Origin: Prunella strophiata
Taxonomy: Eukaryota; Chordata; Aves; Passeriformes; Prunellidae
DNA length: 64,000 nucleotides
Direction of reading: 5' to 3'
Assembly: GCA_036583965.1 (NCBI GenBank)
Contig: JAZBQD010000034.1
Location: forward strand, 2,790,001-2,854,000
Shown here piece by piece: positions 1-45,301 of this stretch. The notes beneath the pieces are model-generated. The model did not search any database. It was not told the origin of the DNA and saw only the letters and a list, made by a program, of their open reading frames with translations. Within the stretch, counting starts at the first letter, position 1; the number at the start of each line of letters is the position of its first letter. The position numbers were made by a program, and so were the translations under genes.

Positions 1-2255
1 AGGTGCCAGCAGGATCCTGCAGCACTGACATAGCTGGAAAACAGGAGAAAATGAGCCTGTGCTTCCATGCTTTGCACAGACCCAAACGGGAGGATGTGTC
101 TAGGAAAGGTTTTGCAGGTTGTGTTTGCAGCCACACTGGACATCTGAAATACTTCATTAAGTACACACAGGTTATGTGCTTCATATTTAGAATGTTTTTG
201 CCTTGTGGGAGACTAAGTACACAAAATATCACCAAATGTTTTGATCGCTTCCTCAGAGTCAAGGTCTGACTTAGAAGTCACAGGTTTTGACCAGAAAGGA
301 AATGCTCCTGTGCAATTTATCAACCTCCACCTCAGATGGTGGTTCCTCTTTCACTGGAAGTCATTCTGAAGCTTTTTGGACAACTTGGTCTAGCAGGAAA
401 GTACCAATAGTGCTTTATGACAAAGGATGAGACATATTTTTTGTTTTCATTTCAAAATAACCATTGGGGGAAGAACACCATGGCTTGGAACCTGAATCTT
501 CTCAAGGTTTCTGAGAACATTTAAATTGCAGATGGACCTCCCTGTTTTTATGATGTCCAGAAGAGTCTTTCAAATGCTCTAAAAAAAGTCCTGTGCTGTT
601 TTGAGTTTGGATGTTCCAGTTCCTCCTCTTAGAAAACTCTTGTGCTTCTTCCAGTAGGTGACAGGGGTTTTCCTTGGAGATCACTTGCCTTTGATATGTG
701 ACTGGCTCATATCCTTCATTAGCCTAATGGGGTTACCTCCATTCATCTGGGAATGCAGGAATTCTTTCAGCTGAAGCTCACAGATGGCTCCAGGCAGGTT
801 TCCTTAGGGTCCAGGCATTCCTCAGGGTTGAGCAAGTACTCTCAGTTACAATGGGCAAGATCAACTTCAGATGGTGAACTTGGATTTTTAGGTGAATTCC
901 TCCCCAGATTCCTCTGGCTATACCTCCAGCAAGTAGAGAGGGAGCCAGGAATGACCTGATCGGCTGGGAATGATTCTTTTTTCCAGGGAAATCCACTCCT
1001 CATGAGCTAGATGATAGTTCTCCAGTTTTTTTTTTTGCATTCATACTCTTCAGCCCAGCCCTGGCTGGGTGTGTGCAAGCTTGAGCCAGGTGCACAGGTG
1101 TGTGCAAGCTTGAGCCAGGTGCTCCTGTGCCTGCAGAGCTGCACCTTGCTGGCCTTCCATGCTCACTTCAAAGGCCTGGGCCATCCCTGGGCACCTTCTG
1201 AAGACACAAAGGTGTGTCTGGAGGGCAGCATTAGCTCATGACAGCTGTAGGGAGGAACCTACCTTGGGTAGCCTGTGGTCCTGGCTACCTGCCACCTCAT
1301 TTTCCTGAGTCAAGTGCAGCAAGCAGGTGCTTCTTGAAGTCATGCCAGAGGCAAACTACTGGCATAATCAGGCTCCATTTTACTCCATCAGTGCCTCTAA
1401 TGAGGACGCTGTTTGAAGTTATAAATGAGCATGTGCCTGGAGCCATCAATAATTAACAAGTTCTTGGGAAATCTTAATGAGGGCTGCTCTCCTCTGTAAA
1501 CCCCCACCCAAAATCCTCCACCCACACAGCTCCATCTGGTGCAGTTTGGGAGTTCAGAGGGGTTGCTCTCACGGATCATGTATCTCTGCAATGGTGGGGG
1601 TCAGCATGGTGGCTGTGGCACTGTGGGACCCCAGTGTGCATCCCTGGTGAGTCCTTGTGGGATGTTCTCTTTGCACCTAGACTGGGGCTGGTGGGGCTGC
1701 AGCTGCTCAGCACATCATGGTCTTTGTCTAGCACCTTGAAAGTGTTTTCCTGCCAAAATCTTTGGTAGACTTTCCTCTGCTAATTTTGAGTGGCTTCTCC
1801 TGGCTCCTCTCTGGTAGCAATTCCAAAGGGGCTGTCACTTGGCAGTGCAGGTGGCACATTTGAAGGAACTTGGCTGACTTGCCTTGGCATAACCAATGTG
1901 TTATTCCACACCCAGAACACTTTGCAAGCACAAAGCAGAATTGCCCTGGCCTCCCTCCAGAGGCTGTCCCATCCTGCTCCCAGGCATTTATTCCGTGGTG
2001 GGATAAATACCTGCTATTGCACTGCTTTACTTCCTTTGTCCTCTAATGGCATCTCCAAGAAGGAGCCAAGAAAGGCAAATCAAAGGTAGGGTTGGGAATC
2101 TGGGCTTCCCTGGCCAGATGTATCCTAATGAGAGAGAGAGAGAAGGGGGACAGCAGTGCAGAGGTGCAGAGCTGAGTGTGAGCAGCGCCCGTGTCTTTGG
2201 AGAAGAGCTGGGTGGGGGTTCCTTGCTCACTGTCCACATGGGCTTTGATCCACAG
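1..2255 (+). other. NRG2: NRG2 intron, 3' part
   Basis: This stretch lies upstream of the first recognisable NRG2 exon. The preceding NRG2 exon, which should encode the juxtamembrane cytoplasmic segment, was looked for and is not here, so it lies outside the window. The region contains a 29-bp tandem duplication at about 1071-1128 and a short GA run at 2131-2143. No other exon is supported. Confidence 0.75.
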
Positions 2256-2480
2256 ACATGAAAGCCACACCTGGAGCTTGGAGCGAACAGAGAGCCTGAC
2301 TTCAGATTCCCAGTCTGGGATAATGCTGTCCTCGGTGGGAACCAGTAAATGCAACAGCCCCGCGTGCGTGGAGGCGCGGGCTCGCCGCGGGGCCACCTTC
2401 TGCATCGAGGAGCAGCGCCGGCCCACGACGCAGTACCGCGACTCGGTGGATTCCCTGCGGGACTCGCCCCACAGCGAGAG
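2256..2480 (+). CDS. NRG2: NRG2 penultimate coding exon (cytoplasmic tail)
   Basis: This exon encodes part of the intracellular tail of neuregulin-2, the membrane-anchored precursor of an EGF-family ligand for ErbB3 and ErbB4. The exon follows a cacag acceptor and ends at an AG|gt donor. Reading from the second base, it gives HESHTWSLER, then SLTSDSQSGIMLSS, then VGTSKCNSPACVEARARR, and ends DSVDSLRDSPHSE. These blocks match the vertebrate NRG2 tail as I know it, and the DSPHSERYVSA junction with the next exon is shared with NRG1. Both flanking junctions fall inside an arginine codon. The segment between ARARR and the DSVDSL motif differs from human, as this tail commonly does. The EGF and Ig domains and the membrane span are encoded upstream, outside the window. 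Confidence 0.95.
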
Positions 2481-3869
2481 GTCAGGCCCCACTGCTTGGG
2501 GACACCACTTGCCTCTGTGCCAAGCTCAAAAATGTTTGCCTTTGCCAGCCCTAGAGCGGCAGTGCCATGGTAGAATTGGGGAAACTCCAGCCCTGGTCCT
2601 AGCAAAGGAAGCCAAATTCCCCCATGAGGCCACTCTGGTTGGGGCAGCAGCCAGCTCTGCACCCTGGTGGCAATGTAGGTTTGGAGCACAGGGGTGAGAG
2701 GTGTGGAATATGCATGGCTGCAGTCAGCAACTGGTAGAGAAAAACTGGCTGGGAGAACACCCTGGGCAGCTTGGTGGGCTGCCAAGCAGGGTCTGGCCCT
2801 CAGGTGCTTGGGGAAAAAGGTGTCTGTCCTCAGCACAGTCCTGGGTGGCCGGGTGAGAGGGTGCTGCATGTGGGCACAGCCTTGGGACAGGACTTGGTAT
2901 GACCCAGCCTTCAAGCAACACAACTGCAGAGCTGAGACACCAGCAGCAGTAGTAGCAGTTGTCCTCTCCCCAGTCTGGTTCCTCATGGAGCAGAAGCACA
3001 TCTCCACCTGTGTTCCAGCCCTTTGCAGGTAGCCATGAGTGACCCTTGGTGGCCACATGGCCCCTCTTGGGCAGTTACCCTTCAAGGCAGTGGAACTTGT
3101 CCATGGGGCAGAGGAGAAAGGCAGCATCTCCTGCTCTCATTCCTGTCCCTGGTCCATTCAGGCAGACTGACACAGCTCCCATGGTGATCTCATACATCAC
3201 AAAACACATGAGCAAAAAGGCCCTGGACAAGTGAGAGAGCCTGGGCAGGTGGAATTGGGCAGAGATACCACTGGGAATATCAAGAGGAAGTAAGATCTGC
3301 TCCTTAGAAAGAGGTGGTGCTGAAGAAGGGGCTAGTGAGAGGGGCTAGACCAGACCTGAGTGACCACACTCATGTTTTCACTAGAGTAGACTGAAAGTGG
3401 TAGATGGCTTTTTGAGACACAAGATTTTTGCTAAGTCAGAGAAAGCAATGCCCAGGGTTTCCCCATCTGTGCCCAGAGCAGGGAGAGGGAATTCCAGGGA
3501 CCTTCCTCAGAGACAAGCCTGGCAGCTCCAGAGGGAACAGAAAGCAGCTGTCAGGCAGATGAGAGGCAGTGAAGCCATGACTCAGCCTGCTGGGAGATGC
3601 TGCAGGGTTTGCAGCAATGCAGAGAGGGAATTGTGCACCGAGTCCCTCGGGAGAAACAGTCTGGGGGATGCTCAGCATGTGCTGCCCATTGAGGCCAGCA
3701 GCTCACCCTCCCTTGGCACAGCAAGGTCCCTCCAGCTGGAGGAGAACCTCTATGAGCAGGTTCACTAGGAGGCCTCATGGGTCCCTGGGCCAGGTGTTCA
3801 GCAAAGCGCGGGCTCAGCCGGTGGTTTTCGGGGTTGTTCGGTGTCCAAACAGAGGTGTTGCCGTTCCAG
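2481..3869 (+). other. NRG2: NRG2 last intron
   Basis: This is a 1.4-kb intron with a GT start (gtcagg) and a ttccag acceptor. Open frames inside it, up to 366 codons on the opposite strand, show no recognisable family and run across the exon on the wrong strand. I see no repeat or other gene in it. Confidence 0.85.
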
Positions 3870-4528
3870 GTACGTGTCGGCCCTGACCACACCAGCACGC
3901 CTGTCGCCTGTTGACTTCCACTACTCGATGACCACGCAGGTGCCCACCTTCGAGATCACCTCCCCCAACTCGGCGCACGCCGTGTCCCTGCCGCCGGCGG
4001 CCCCCATCAGCTTCCGCGTGGAGGAGCAGCAGCCCCTCCTGCGGCGGTACCAGCTCCCCTTCCAGGACACGCAGAGGTACGACAGCTACTACCAAAGGAA
4101 GACCTACCTAAACGACAGCATGGGGAGCCTGCCCTCCAGCCCCTTCCGCATCACAGAGGACGACGAGTACGAGACGACGCAGGAGTATGTCACAGCAGCT
4201 AGAGCAGCCAAAGAAAACAGCCAGCAGCAACAGGCGGTGGAAAAAATCCAAACTGAACGGGCACATCCCTCACAGAGCCAGAGCCGTCCGGGACTCCTTC
4301 TCCTTGAGCAGCGCCTCTTACAGCGAGTCTGACGAGGAGCTGGTGGCCGAGAGCACGCCGTTCCTAAGCACTCAGAACAATGAGGCGGCGCACACGGAGT
4401 CGCCGCCGCTGCACCGGCCGGGCGACAGCCGGACTCACTACTCGTGCCGCGGGCACAGCGCGCATGGCGACGGCGGCCGCGGCAGCCTGGCACACGTGGC
4501 GCCCAAAGCGGACCCCGACTCCCTCTAG
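3870..4528 (+). CDS. NRG2: NRG2 terminal coding exon, with an apparent frameshift
   Basis: This exon encodes the C-terminal cytoplasmic region of neuregulin-2. Its first base completes an arginine codon, followed by YVSALTTPARLSPVDFHYS, FEITSPNSAHAVSLPPAAP, a QQPLLR motif, then SLPSSPFRI and EDDEYETTQE. That order is characteristic of NRG2; NRG1 has the related YVSAMTTPARMSPVDFH. After the ETTQE motif the conserved protein continues in the next frame (+1) as RRWKKSKLNGH, then RDSFSLSSAS, AESTPFL and DSRTHYS, and ends PKADPDSL at the stop at 4526-4528. The original frame would instead stop at 4330. The switch lies between about 4183 and 4225, in a CAG/AGC-rich tract prone to slippage. It is most simply a 1-base insertion or 2-base deletion in the assembly or in this allele. 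The exon identity is certain, but whether the gene is intact is not. Confidence 0.93.
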
Positions 4529-5404
4529 GCGCCTCCCGCGCTCCTGCATGGGCGACCCACGTGGAGGAGGCCGAGGCGAGACAAAACCACGCAAACCGCA
4601 GAACGAGACAGAACAAAACAGAACAAAACAAAAAAATAAATATTTTTATTTTATATAAAAGAGGGAAAAACAAAAAATATAACAAATAAAAATGTTTTAT
4701 TTTCATTTTAGCAAAGTTGTCTTATAATAGCTAACGACAATGACTTTTTTATAGGGAATCTCTATTTATATGTAATGTCTTGATTTACAGCTTCCGAGAA
4801 AAAAAAAAGTAAAAAAAAAAAAAAAAAAAAGAAGAAGAAAAGAAAACAAACAATAAAGTTAAAAAAAAAGTGGGCCAATTTTTGACTACTTAAAAATAGA
4901 AAACAAAACTATCGTGGTGCCTTTTGCTGTATGCTAGTGCTGGGATTCATGCCGAGGATTCTGTTTCAGTAGCATTTTTAAGGTCATAGATTTTTGTTTG
5001 GGAGACAACCTGTCACAAGGGCGCTCTTCTGTTGGAAGAAAACAGCCTTGCCACTTTGCCCCGTACCCTGCTATTAATGATCTTATTCTTTAAAGTATTG
5101 TTTAAACACACATTTAGGACATGAGTGGGAGCATTTCCATTATCATGTCTAATGAGGATCTGTCTTGCCCTGTAAACTACTTGTATTTTTGCTTAAATCA
5201 GGAGAAAAAGAAACCCAACAGCACTGTGCTGAAATGCAGAAATTACGTTTCTTTTGCCACAGGTAGGAAGAGAAAACGAAATTCGCGCAGCAGCAGCAGC
5301 CCTTACAATATAGCTCTCAACCTTTGGCCATCTCACCGGTGGGTCTGGAGCGGGGTTGGCACAGGTTTGTAGTGAAGCCAGGCAGACACCCTGTGACCAT
5401 GGTG

Positions 5405-5915
5405 GATCACACCTGTCACGTACCCTTGAACCCGGGTCGCTGGGCCAGCCCCGTTCAGCCGCGGTGCCCGTGGCCGCCCCAGCGCCGTGCTGGCCGCGGC
5501 GTCCCCTCGGCTGAGCGGTGCAGCCACGGCGTTGGCCATGGCCGGAGCCGTGGTGTCCTGCGTGACACCCTCGGCTGGGGTGCCGGGGGACACCCCCAGG
5601 GTGGTCCCGTGGCGCAGACGGCCGCGTGTCACCCTGGACATGGAGCCAGGCCATGCTGCCCCAGGGTCAGCAGGACCCCGGGCGCTCTGGGCTCCGCTGG
5701 TCGCCGCTGCCTGGCCGGGCAGGGCCCGCGTGGGGCGGCCCAGTGAGCGGATTCTCCCGTGCGGCCGTGCCACGTGTTGTAAAGACAGTTGTTACCGTCA
5801 CGTCCCGCCACCGATGACGGACGTCGCGTCCCCACACTCGGAGCAGCTCTGGCCATCGGCTCTGTGGCGCAAAGAGACAGTCCTGCGTGTCCAGGCGGCA
5901 GAGCACCCCCGTGGA
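5405..5915. other. GC- and CpG-rich block in the NRG2 3' UTR
   Basis: This segment of about 500 bases is strongly GC-rich with many CpG dinucleotides and lies between AT-rich 3' UTR stretches. A 160-codon open frame on + (5487-5969) and similar frames on - are present. Their composition is that of random GC-rich DNA (Arg, Ala, Pro, Gly) and no family is recognised. It may simply be a GC-rich UTR insertion or a downstream CpG island. Confidence 0.6.
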
Positions 5916-6101
5916 AGTGCCCCCCTCTCCTCAGTTCTCTGCAGCAAACCTGTTTACATTGTAGCCTGACTTTTTTCTTTTTATATTTTTACTTCTGCAT
6001 GTCCTTTGCATTTCAGATACTGTAGATTGGATGCATGGTGAAGCTGTGACTGAGAAGATAATACAACAATTGACAGTGTATTATTTCATTTAACTTTTAG
6101 C

Positions 6102-6107
6102 AATAAA
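6102..6107 (+). terminator. NRG2: Distal poly(A) signal of NRG2
   Basis: A canonical AATAAA sits in an AT-rich context that looks like a conserved mRNA end, with tgtattatttcatttaac just upstream. It is the last good signal before the repeat-bearing intergenic DNA begins. Confidence 0.7.
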
Positions 6108-6339
6108 GTAACTAAACCCTCTATTCCTCACCCATGATGGGGTCAGATAGAAAACTCTGCTAATTTGTCATAAGATGATTGTCAAAGTTTGCTCTGGATT
6201 GTCTGAATGTCAGAACTCTTGACTGTTTAACACTTGAACATTTTTTATATTATAAATAAAATAAGAAATAACAAGCTGTGGGCTGCATTAATCACAGGCC
6301 CTTTGGGGGGCAAATGGGGAGCTGTGACAGGCACCACAC

Positions 6340-6735
6340 ACAGAATCACATACTGGTTGAGGCTGGAAGAAACTTCTACATTTCCTGCTCCACCAGCTCA
6401 CCCAGAGTCAGCTGCCCAGGCCTCTGCCCAGTCAGGAAAGTTTGCATACAGATTTACACTGTGTAGGCCTTCTATCAAACCCTGAAAACTCTCTACAAAT
6501 CCATTTCCCACACAAACTGAATTTACTAATTTTTAATTTAAACCCTTTGCTTCATTTACTGTTTTAGGCCCATTGCCTCATGACCTGAACACTGCTGAGA
6601 AGAGTCCAGCTCCCTCTTTTTCACTGCTATCCATTGGGTGTTTATACATGTGGGTAAAGCCCCCCTGAACCTTCTCTCATGCTGAAAAGTTCTAGCTCCC
6701 TCATCCTTTCCTCATATGAGAGATGCTCTGGTTCA
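6340..6735 (-). mobile_element. CR1 LINE 3' fragment
   Basis: In the reverse orientation this matches the CR1 3' region: a 'cagaatcac..ggctggaag' end, then the 'cagagtcagctgcccaggc' block, and finally the 'ctccctcatcctttcctcat' block. It is 5'-truncated and diverged, as most avian CR1 copies are, and encodes no intact protein. It lies between the NRG2 and PSD2 3' ends. Confidence 0.75.
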
Positions 6736-7295
6736 GTAAAGATCCTTATGCCCATAAAGACCTGTAGGTGGGTGTTTTTCTACCTGGCATGGACATTGGA
6801 CCTTCCCTGCAGGGCTCAGGAGTGGAGCCTCACTGAGGTGAGTGAATGCTTCCCACACATCTCCCAGGGATGCCATTCCAACTGCACATCAGGAGATCCC
6901 CCTTCACTTGAACCATGGAAGTTTCCAGTTGTGCCAAGAGAGGTCAGGGGTGCTTGGCATGTGCTGTGATCTGGCACCTACTTAGTGACTTCAGTAGAGT
7001 GCAGATGTGTTGGCTCCCACCCTGCCAGTGCTGTGCTGCCATGCAGCACTGACCCACCCACCAAACAGGGCCCTTGTTCAGCTCCTCCACTGGAAATCTG
7101 TGTCTCTGGCTATCCCCATGCGGGGACTCACTGACAATGTGGTGTGGTCACAGGAGCACAGTCCCTGAGGTGGCACCCATGGCTCCATCCAGCTCAGAAC
7201 TCACTCTCCTGTTCCTGCTCAGTGACATGAACAGGTATCCAAAAGCCCCAGCTGAATTCAAAAGGAGAGGGATCTGTTAGTGAGTTGTCCCTACT

Positions 7296-7366
7296 GAAAT
7301 GGATAGGTTGGAACTAGATGATTTTTAGTCTCCCTTCCAGCCCAAATCATTCCATGATTCTGTGAA
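7296..7366 (+). mobile_element. CR1 LINE 3' end, short
   Basis: This short piece carries the CR1 3' terminus: 'ggttggaactagatgattt', then 'cccttccagcccaaatcatt', then 'ccatgattctgtga', the degenerate terminal octamer repeat. It is in the + orientation. Confidence 0.8.
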
Positions 7367-10011
7367 TGCCCAGAGCTGTGAGAGAGCTCCCCAGCCCTCA
7401 CAGTGCTGCCCATGCTGGAGGCCAGGCTAAGCACACCCACAGCCTGGGCTTCTCCTGCTCCAGCTCCCCCAGGATGCTCATTGCCCTGGAGCTGACCCAG
7501 CTGTGTCACAGACCACCCCAAACATTTATTGCATGTCTTGTAGGGCCTCCAGACAGACCAGAGGGCTCAGCACTCCACCCTGAATGAAGGCATCTCAACA
7601 CTGATTTCCCAGGTTAAAGGCTGAAGGACCCTGCCCTCCTGTCACAGGGCCCACGTCACCCAACAGCAATGTGCAAAGGGGGTGTTAGGTGACTAGACCT
7701 GGGATAAAGGTGGTGGGGTCAAGTCCTGGTTTAGGTGACATTTGCCTTTGGACACATCAGTGCCCCACTTCTGTGCAGCCCCAGGCCTTGCTGCATGAAG
7801 GCAGCAGTGCAGCTCCCCACCCTCCCATTAGTGCTGGGACATGCCCCAGATCCCCATGGCCTTTGATCCATCTCAGCTCCTCCAGCTGGCTCCCAGAGCA
7901 AGGTGAGATGGACAGGAATGGGCAGAGAACGCCCAACCCCTTGGAAGGGACACGTGTGAATGATCACCAAGGCTGATCCCTGGGGAAACCAGAAACATGG
8001 AAGAGAGAGATTGGGTGCCTTTGGCTTCCCAAAGCAGCCCCATCTCCCTGCCTGGCTCTCCTCAGGATCTGTGAGCTCCACTCGTGGAGAAGTCCCCCCA
8101 AGGCTGGCACAGCAGCATCTGCATTATAAAAAGGTACAGCTCTTGAGTCTCCCTGGTATGCACAACAACCATGTGGCCACATCTCAGGGTGTGCTCAATG
8201 CAGCTGATCCCCACCAGGAATCTCTCTGGGTCCCTCAGAGAGGAGCTGTGGGTTTGCCCTGCACAGGGGGATATTTCCCTGCTCCATGGTTTGCAGGGAT
8301 CTGTGATGTTCTGCATCTGCTGAGACACCACTAGCTCTGAGCCATGGCAGCCTCAGTCTTCTTTGTGGTGATTTTTTTTTGTTGAACGTGCCCTTTGATT
8401 CCCATAATTGTGTTCTATATTTAGAGGCAGTTACGCTACTTCAATTTTCTCTCCAATTGCCTCTGAAGGAAGCCTGCATCTCTCTCTTTTTTCCCTGGCT
8501 GGTTTATTTTTAGACTCCTCATTTCCAGCCGTGCGTGCTCCCAGGGTTTTGCCGTAAATATTTTACAGCAATTTTCACAGGTGGGGGAGCCACCAGGGCG
8601 TCCTGACAGCTCTGCTCTGCATGTATGGTGCCTTTAGTGCCCTGCCCAGAGGGGAAGGAGTTGCTCTGCTGACACAGATGGTTGGCACGAGCAGGAGAGC
8701 AGTGTTGGATCCTGGCTTTGGGGTCACAAAGTCTCCCCCATAAGAAGTCCCTCTAAAATGAATGTGGTTGTGTCCAGGACAAGTGGCCTGGCAGGGAGGT
8801 CAGGCTGAACCACCACTGCCAAGTGAGGCTGTGTGAGACCCAGAGCAGTTGTGGTGCCTGCTGGAGGGGCTGGCACAGGCTGGGGATGTGCAGAAATGCA
8901 TCTGAGTAACTCCAGGAGGAGAAAAGGATGTGGCTGCCTAATTCCTCTGAGATTCTGCTCTTCTCTCTTAGTGGTGGGTGCCTGAGTCCTTGACCTCCAG
9001 GGAGGGAGAAAAGGGATGATAAAACCCAGTTTCTTCCAAGTCACAAGCTGAGGCTGTGGATTGGTCAAACAAGGCATTTTTGGCTCTGCTGTCATGTAGG
9101 TAAGATGCTCTCAACACATTTTTACGTGCCTGTGCACCTGGATCAGGTACTTGTGCTTGCATGAGGCAAGCTGCAGGTACCCAGCAAGAGCAAGCTTAAT
9201 ACTCTGAGCTGTCTTGCCAAGCTGACATCAGCTGCCACCTGTTCCCACATCCATTGGGTATTCAGTCTCACAGCTCCTGAGTCTCTTTCCTGCTGCCCAG
9301 AGAAGATTTTGCAAGATCTTGCTTTTCTCTTCAAGTTACTCCCAGCTGAGGATGGCAGACTGGCACCTTCAGCCAGGGGGCTGAGCTGCTCTTGGTGGCA
9401 GCTCAAACACACTGGAGATGTCACTGCCCACTGGAAGGGATGCTCAGAAAGGGAAGACTGAAAAATAGTACCTGGGATTTTGGAGACAAGGAGTTGAGCC
9501 CAGCTTTCCCCTGGACTTGCACTGTGAGAATCTCAGCACCAGACACTCCATGTGAGTAGGAACATCTTGGAGGTCTTCAGTGCAGGAATGTCTGTACAAT
9601 ACCTGGCACAAAAGCAAGGATGCCTTGGAGGAACAGCCATGACTCCTCTGGGAACCATTGTGAGAACATCTCCAGTCACTAGTGCAGGGCTTGATACCTT
9701 TCTGCTCCCATAAATCTCTAGGCTGTATGTGGACAGACACACCTGGGAAGCACCAGGACAGAGGGAAGAGTTATTTGAATGTGTTCCCAAAGCAGCCCTA
9801 TCCACACCTGCTCCAGGGCCATCCAAGGGGATGGGTGGGCTGGTACCCACTTGTGGAAAGGAACCAATGTTTTCTGATGCTGTCTGTCCATAGGATCCTG
9901 GCTTTCTCTGCATCAGGTGCTGGTGGATATCTGAATCAGCCTGGCCTTCTGGTGCTGTGAAATCTGGGATCAATCCAGCACATGGTGGAACGATGCTTCA
10001 GACCAATTCTC
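7367..10011. other. Convergent intergenic DNA between NRG2 and PSD2
   Basis: No gene is supported here. Open frames are short and without recognisable domains. The only notable block is the AT-rich motif cluster at 8370-8600, listed separately. Both genes point into this gap, so only transcript ends and possible enhancers are expected. Confidence 0.7.
8370..8600. promoter_or_regulatory. Candidate enhancer with two MEF2-type sites
   Basis: Two exact matches to the MEF2 consensus YTAWWWWTAR occur at 8415-8424 and 8504-8513. A forkhead-like gtaaata core lies inside a near-palindrome about 40 bases downstream. The block is AT-rich against GC-richer surroundings. Function is inferred from motifs only. 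Conservation in other birds would be the real evidence. Confidence 0.35.
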
Positions 10012-10029
10012 TTTACCAACAGATTGAGT

Positions 10030-10035
10030 TTTATT
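10030..10035 (-). terminator. PSD2: Poly(A) signal of PSD2
   Basis: TTTATT on + is AATAAA on -. It lies about 1.5 kb after the PSD2 stop, in AT-rich DNA. Other AATAAA copies on the - strand occur within the TA microsatellite near 10885, so a shorter UTR is also possible. Confidence 0.6.
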
Positions 10036-10869
10036 GTTATTCTTTTTTTACATGATTCTTAGTGCATCATTTCAAATAAACTATCAAACTGTACAAAGAA
10101 ACAGAGATAAAAGAAGAGGTGATAAAGAGAAGAGGTTTTTAGTGTCATGAACCGTCATGGAAAACAGTAGTCCATAGGCTCTCAAACATTGAAGGTCCAA
10201 ATAAATCTTATTTTGTTTGTTTAAAAAATGCTGCAAAATATAAACAATAAATGACTGTAATTAGCAGCTACAAGATCCTTCAAAACTGGAACTTGATTAC
10301 TGTGAACGCACCTAGGGGAAAGAAAAGCAATCTGAGATAAAGGATCAAACGAAACAGTGAAATAAATAAAGTGTGGGAGGACAGTCGTGGCATTGAAATG
10401 CAGAGGAATCACTTCAGCACAACAGTAAATCATTGGACCACAGACAGCAGAAAGGAACAGAAACACAATTCCCACTTAAAAGAGTACAGCATGTGCACTG
10501 CAGGATGGAGGGGTACAGCAGGGCCGGGCAGTGGGAGCACTCCTGCACACAAAGGTCCCACTGGAGCCTGTGCACAGCTCCAGTTGTGCCTCGAACCCAG
10601 AGTGGTGGATCCCATGGTTGCCAAGCTAGCAGCCACTTGGGCAGTTTGTCTGCATAAGCAGGAATGGGAGAGCGATGTTTCACAGCAAAGCCAGGTGGGA
10701 TTTCCATTCGAGTAAAAAAAAGGAGAAAAAAGAAACAAAAAAGATACACAGCTATTCAATTTTTTTAGAACATCCTGGTGGGCTGGTCAGACCCTCCACG
10801 TCCCTAGTGTCTTCCCCAGGCAGCTTGCCTTCACTTGCACACTGAGGTTAAAAACCCAGGTTAAAGTTT

Positions 10870-10921
10870 CCTTATATATATATATTTATTTATATATATT
10901 CATATGTATATATATATATAA
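10870..10921. repeat. TA-rich microsatellite
   Basis: An interrupted (TA)n tract of about 50 bases within the PSD2 3' UTR. It contains TTTATT units, which read as AATAAA on the PSD2 strand. Confidence 0.9.
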
Positions 10922-11507
10922 AAAGGGTCAGGTGACAGAGGACCCTTCAGGCTTCTCCTGCCATGGGCAGGTGACGTTCCCACGTCGCCGTGCTGAAGGC
11001 GCCTCTCGCCCGCCCGGTGACCAGCTCACGACACCCGTCCTGTCACGCCGTGCTCCTCCTGGGGCAGGGACGTGCCCCTGCCACCCTGTGCCCTTCTCTG
11101 GGAGCGCTGGTGGTGCCACAGACGTCGTCTCAGTTTCCTGCACTGCCAGGGACTGTGACCATGAACCGCTGGGGATCCAGGGAGGGAAGGAGAGAGACAG
11201 GGCTGGTGAAGGAAAGAGCGACCCAGCCCTTGAAGAACCAGCATATCCCTTTGTTGTGCAGGCTGCAGCAGGAGGGAAAGAAAAGCCACTGGTGCAGTTG
11301 GGAATGAAGAAGAGATGATGCTGAAATGCCAGAGCATTGTCAGAGAGTGTCAACTAAAGCTTCTTTGATTTCTTTCACTAGAGCAATCCCCATGTCATAC
11401 ATGTCTACAGTTTTGCTCATATAGTTTCCTAAGTAAAATTGTGCTCATCAATCTAAGTCCAGGAGCGCAGAGATCGCCGGTTCATCCCCCCATGCACAAG
11501 TTCCTTG

Positions 11508-45239
<33,732 letters not shown>

Positions 45240-45301
45240 GCTCCGCTCGTGGTCCCGGCGCTCACGGGATCCTCCCGCGCTCAGCTCAGCCTCGCTACGG
45301 C
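45240..45301 (-). other. PSD2: PSD2 5' UTR part of the first coding exon
   Basis: The 62 bases before the ATG follow a polypyrimidine tract and an AG: 'tttctcttcccttgtag' on the - strand, one of the best acceptors in the window. It proves that a noncoding upstream exon exists. Confidence 0.75.

Larger units (their letters stand above)
4529..6125 (+). other. NRG2: NRG2 3' UTR
   Basis: After the stop codon the sequence is rich in A runs (4600-4700, and a 20-base A tract near 4811-4830). Possible early poly(A) signals lie near 4685 and 4850. A GC-rich block follows at 5405-5915, and the AT-rich end carries a canonical AATAAA at 6102. I infer that the longest transcript ends shortly after that. 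The shorter ends may also be used. Confidence 0.7.
10012..11507 (-). other. PSD2: PSD2 3' UTR
   Basis: This runs from the PSD2 stop at 11508 to a poly(A) signal on the - strand at 10030-10035. It includes a GC-rich part (10975-11130), a TA-rich microsatellite (10870-10921) and AT-rich sequence towards the end. The cleavage point is estimated from the signal position and not observed. Confidence 0.65.

Noticed and set aside
2027..3127. 366-codon - strand open frame across an NRG2 exon
   Set aside because: It is antisense to a proven NRG2 exon, has no recognisable domain and its composition is that of noncoding GC-rich DNA.
4183..4225. Tiny intron explaining the NRG2 frame change
   Set aside because: A gtatgt..ag candidate of 11 or 14 bases exists but is far too short for an intron, and its removal gives the wrong phase.
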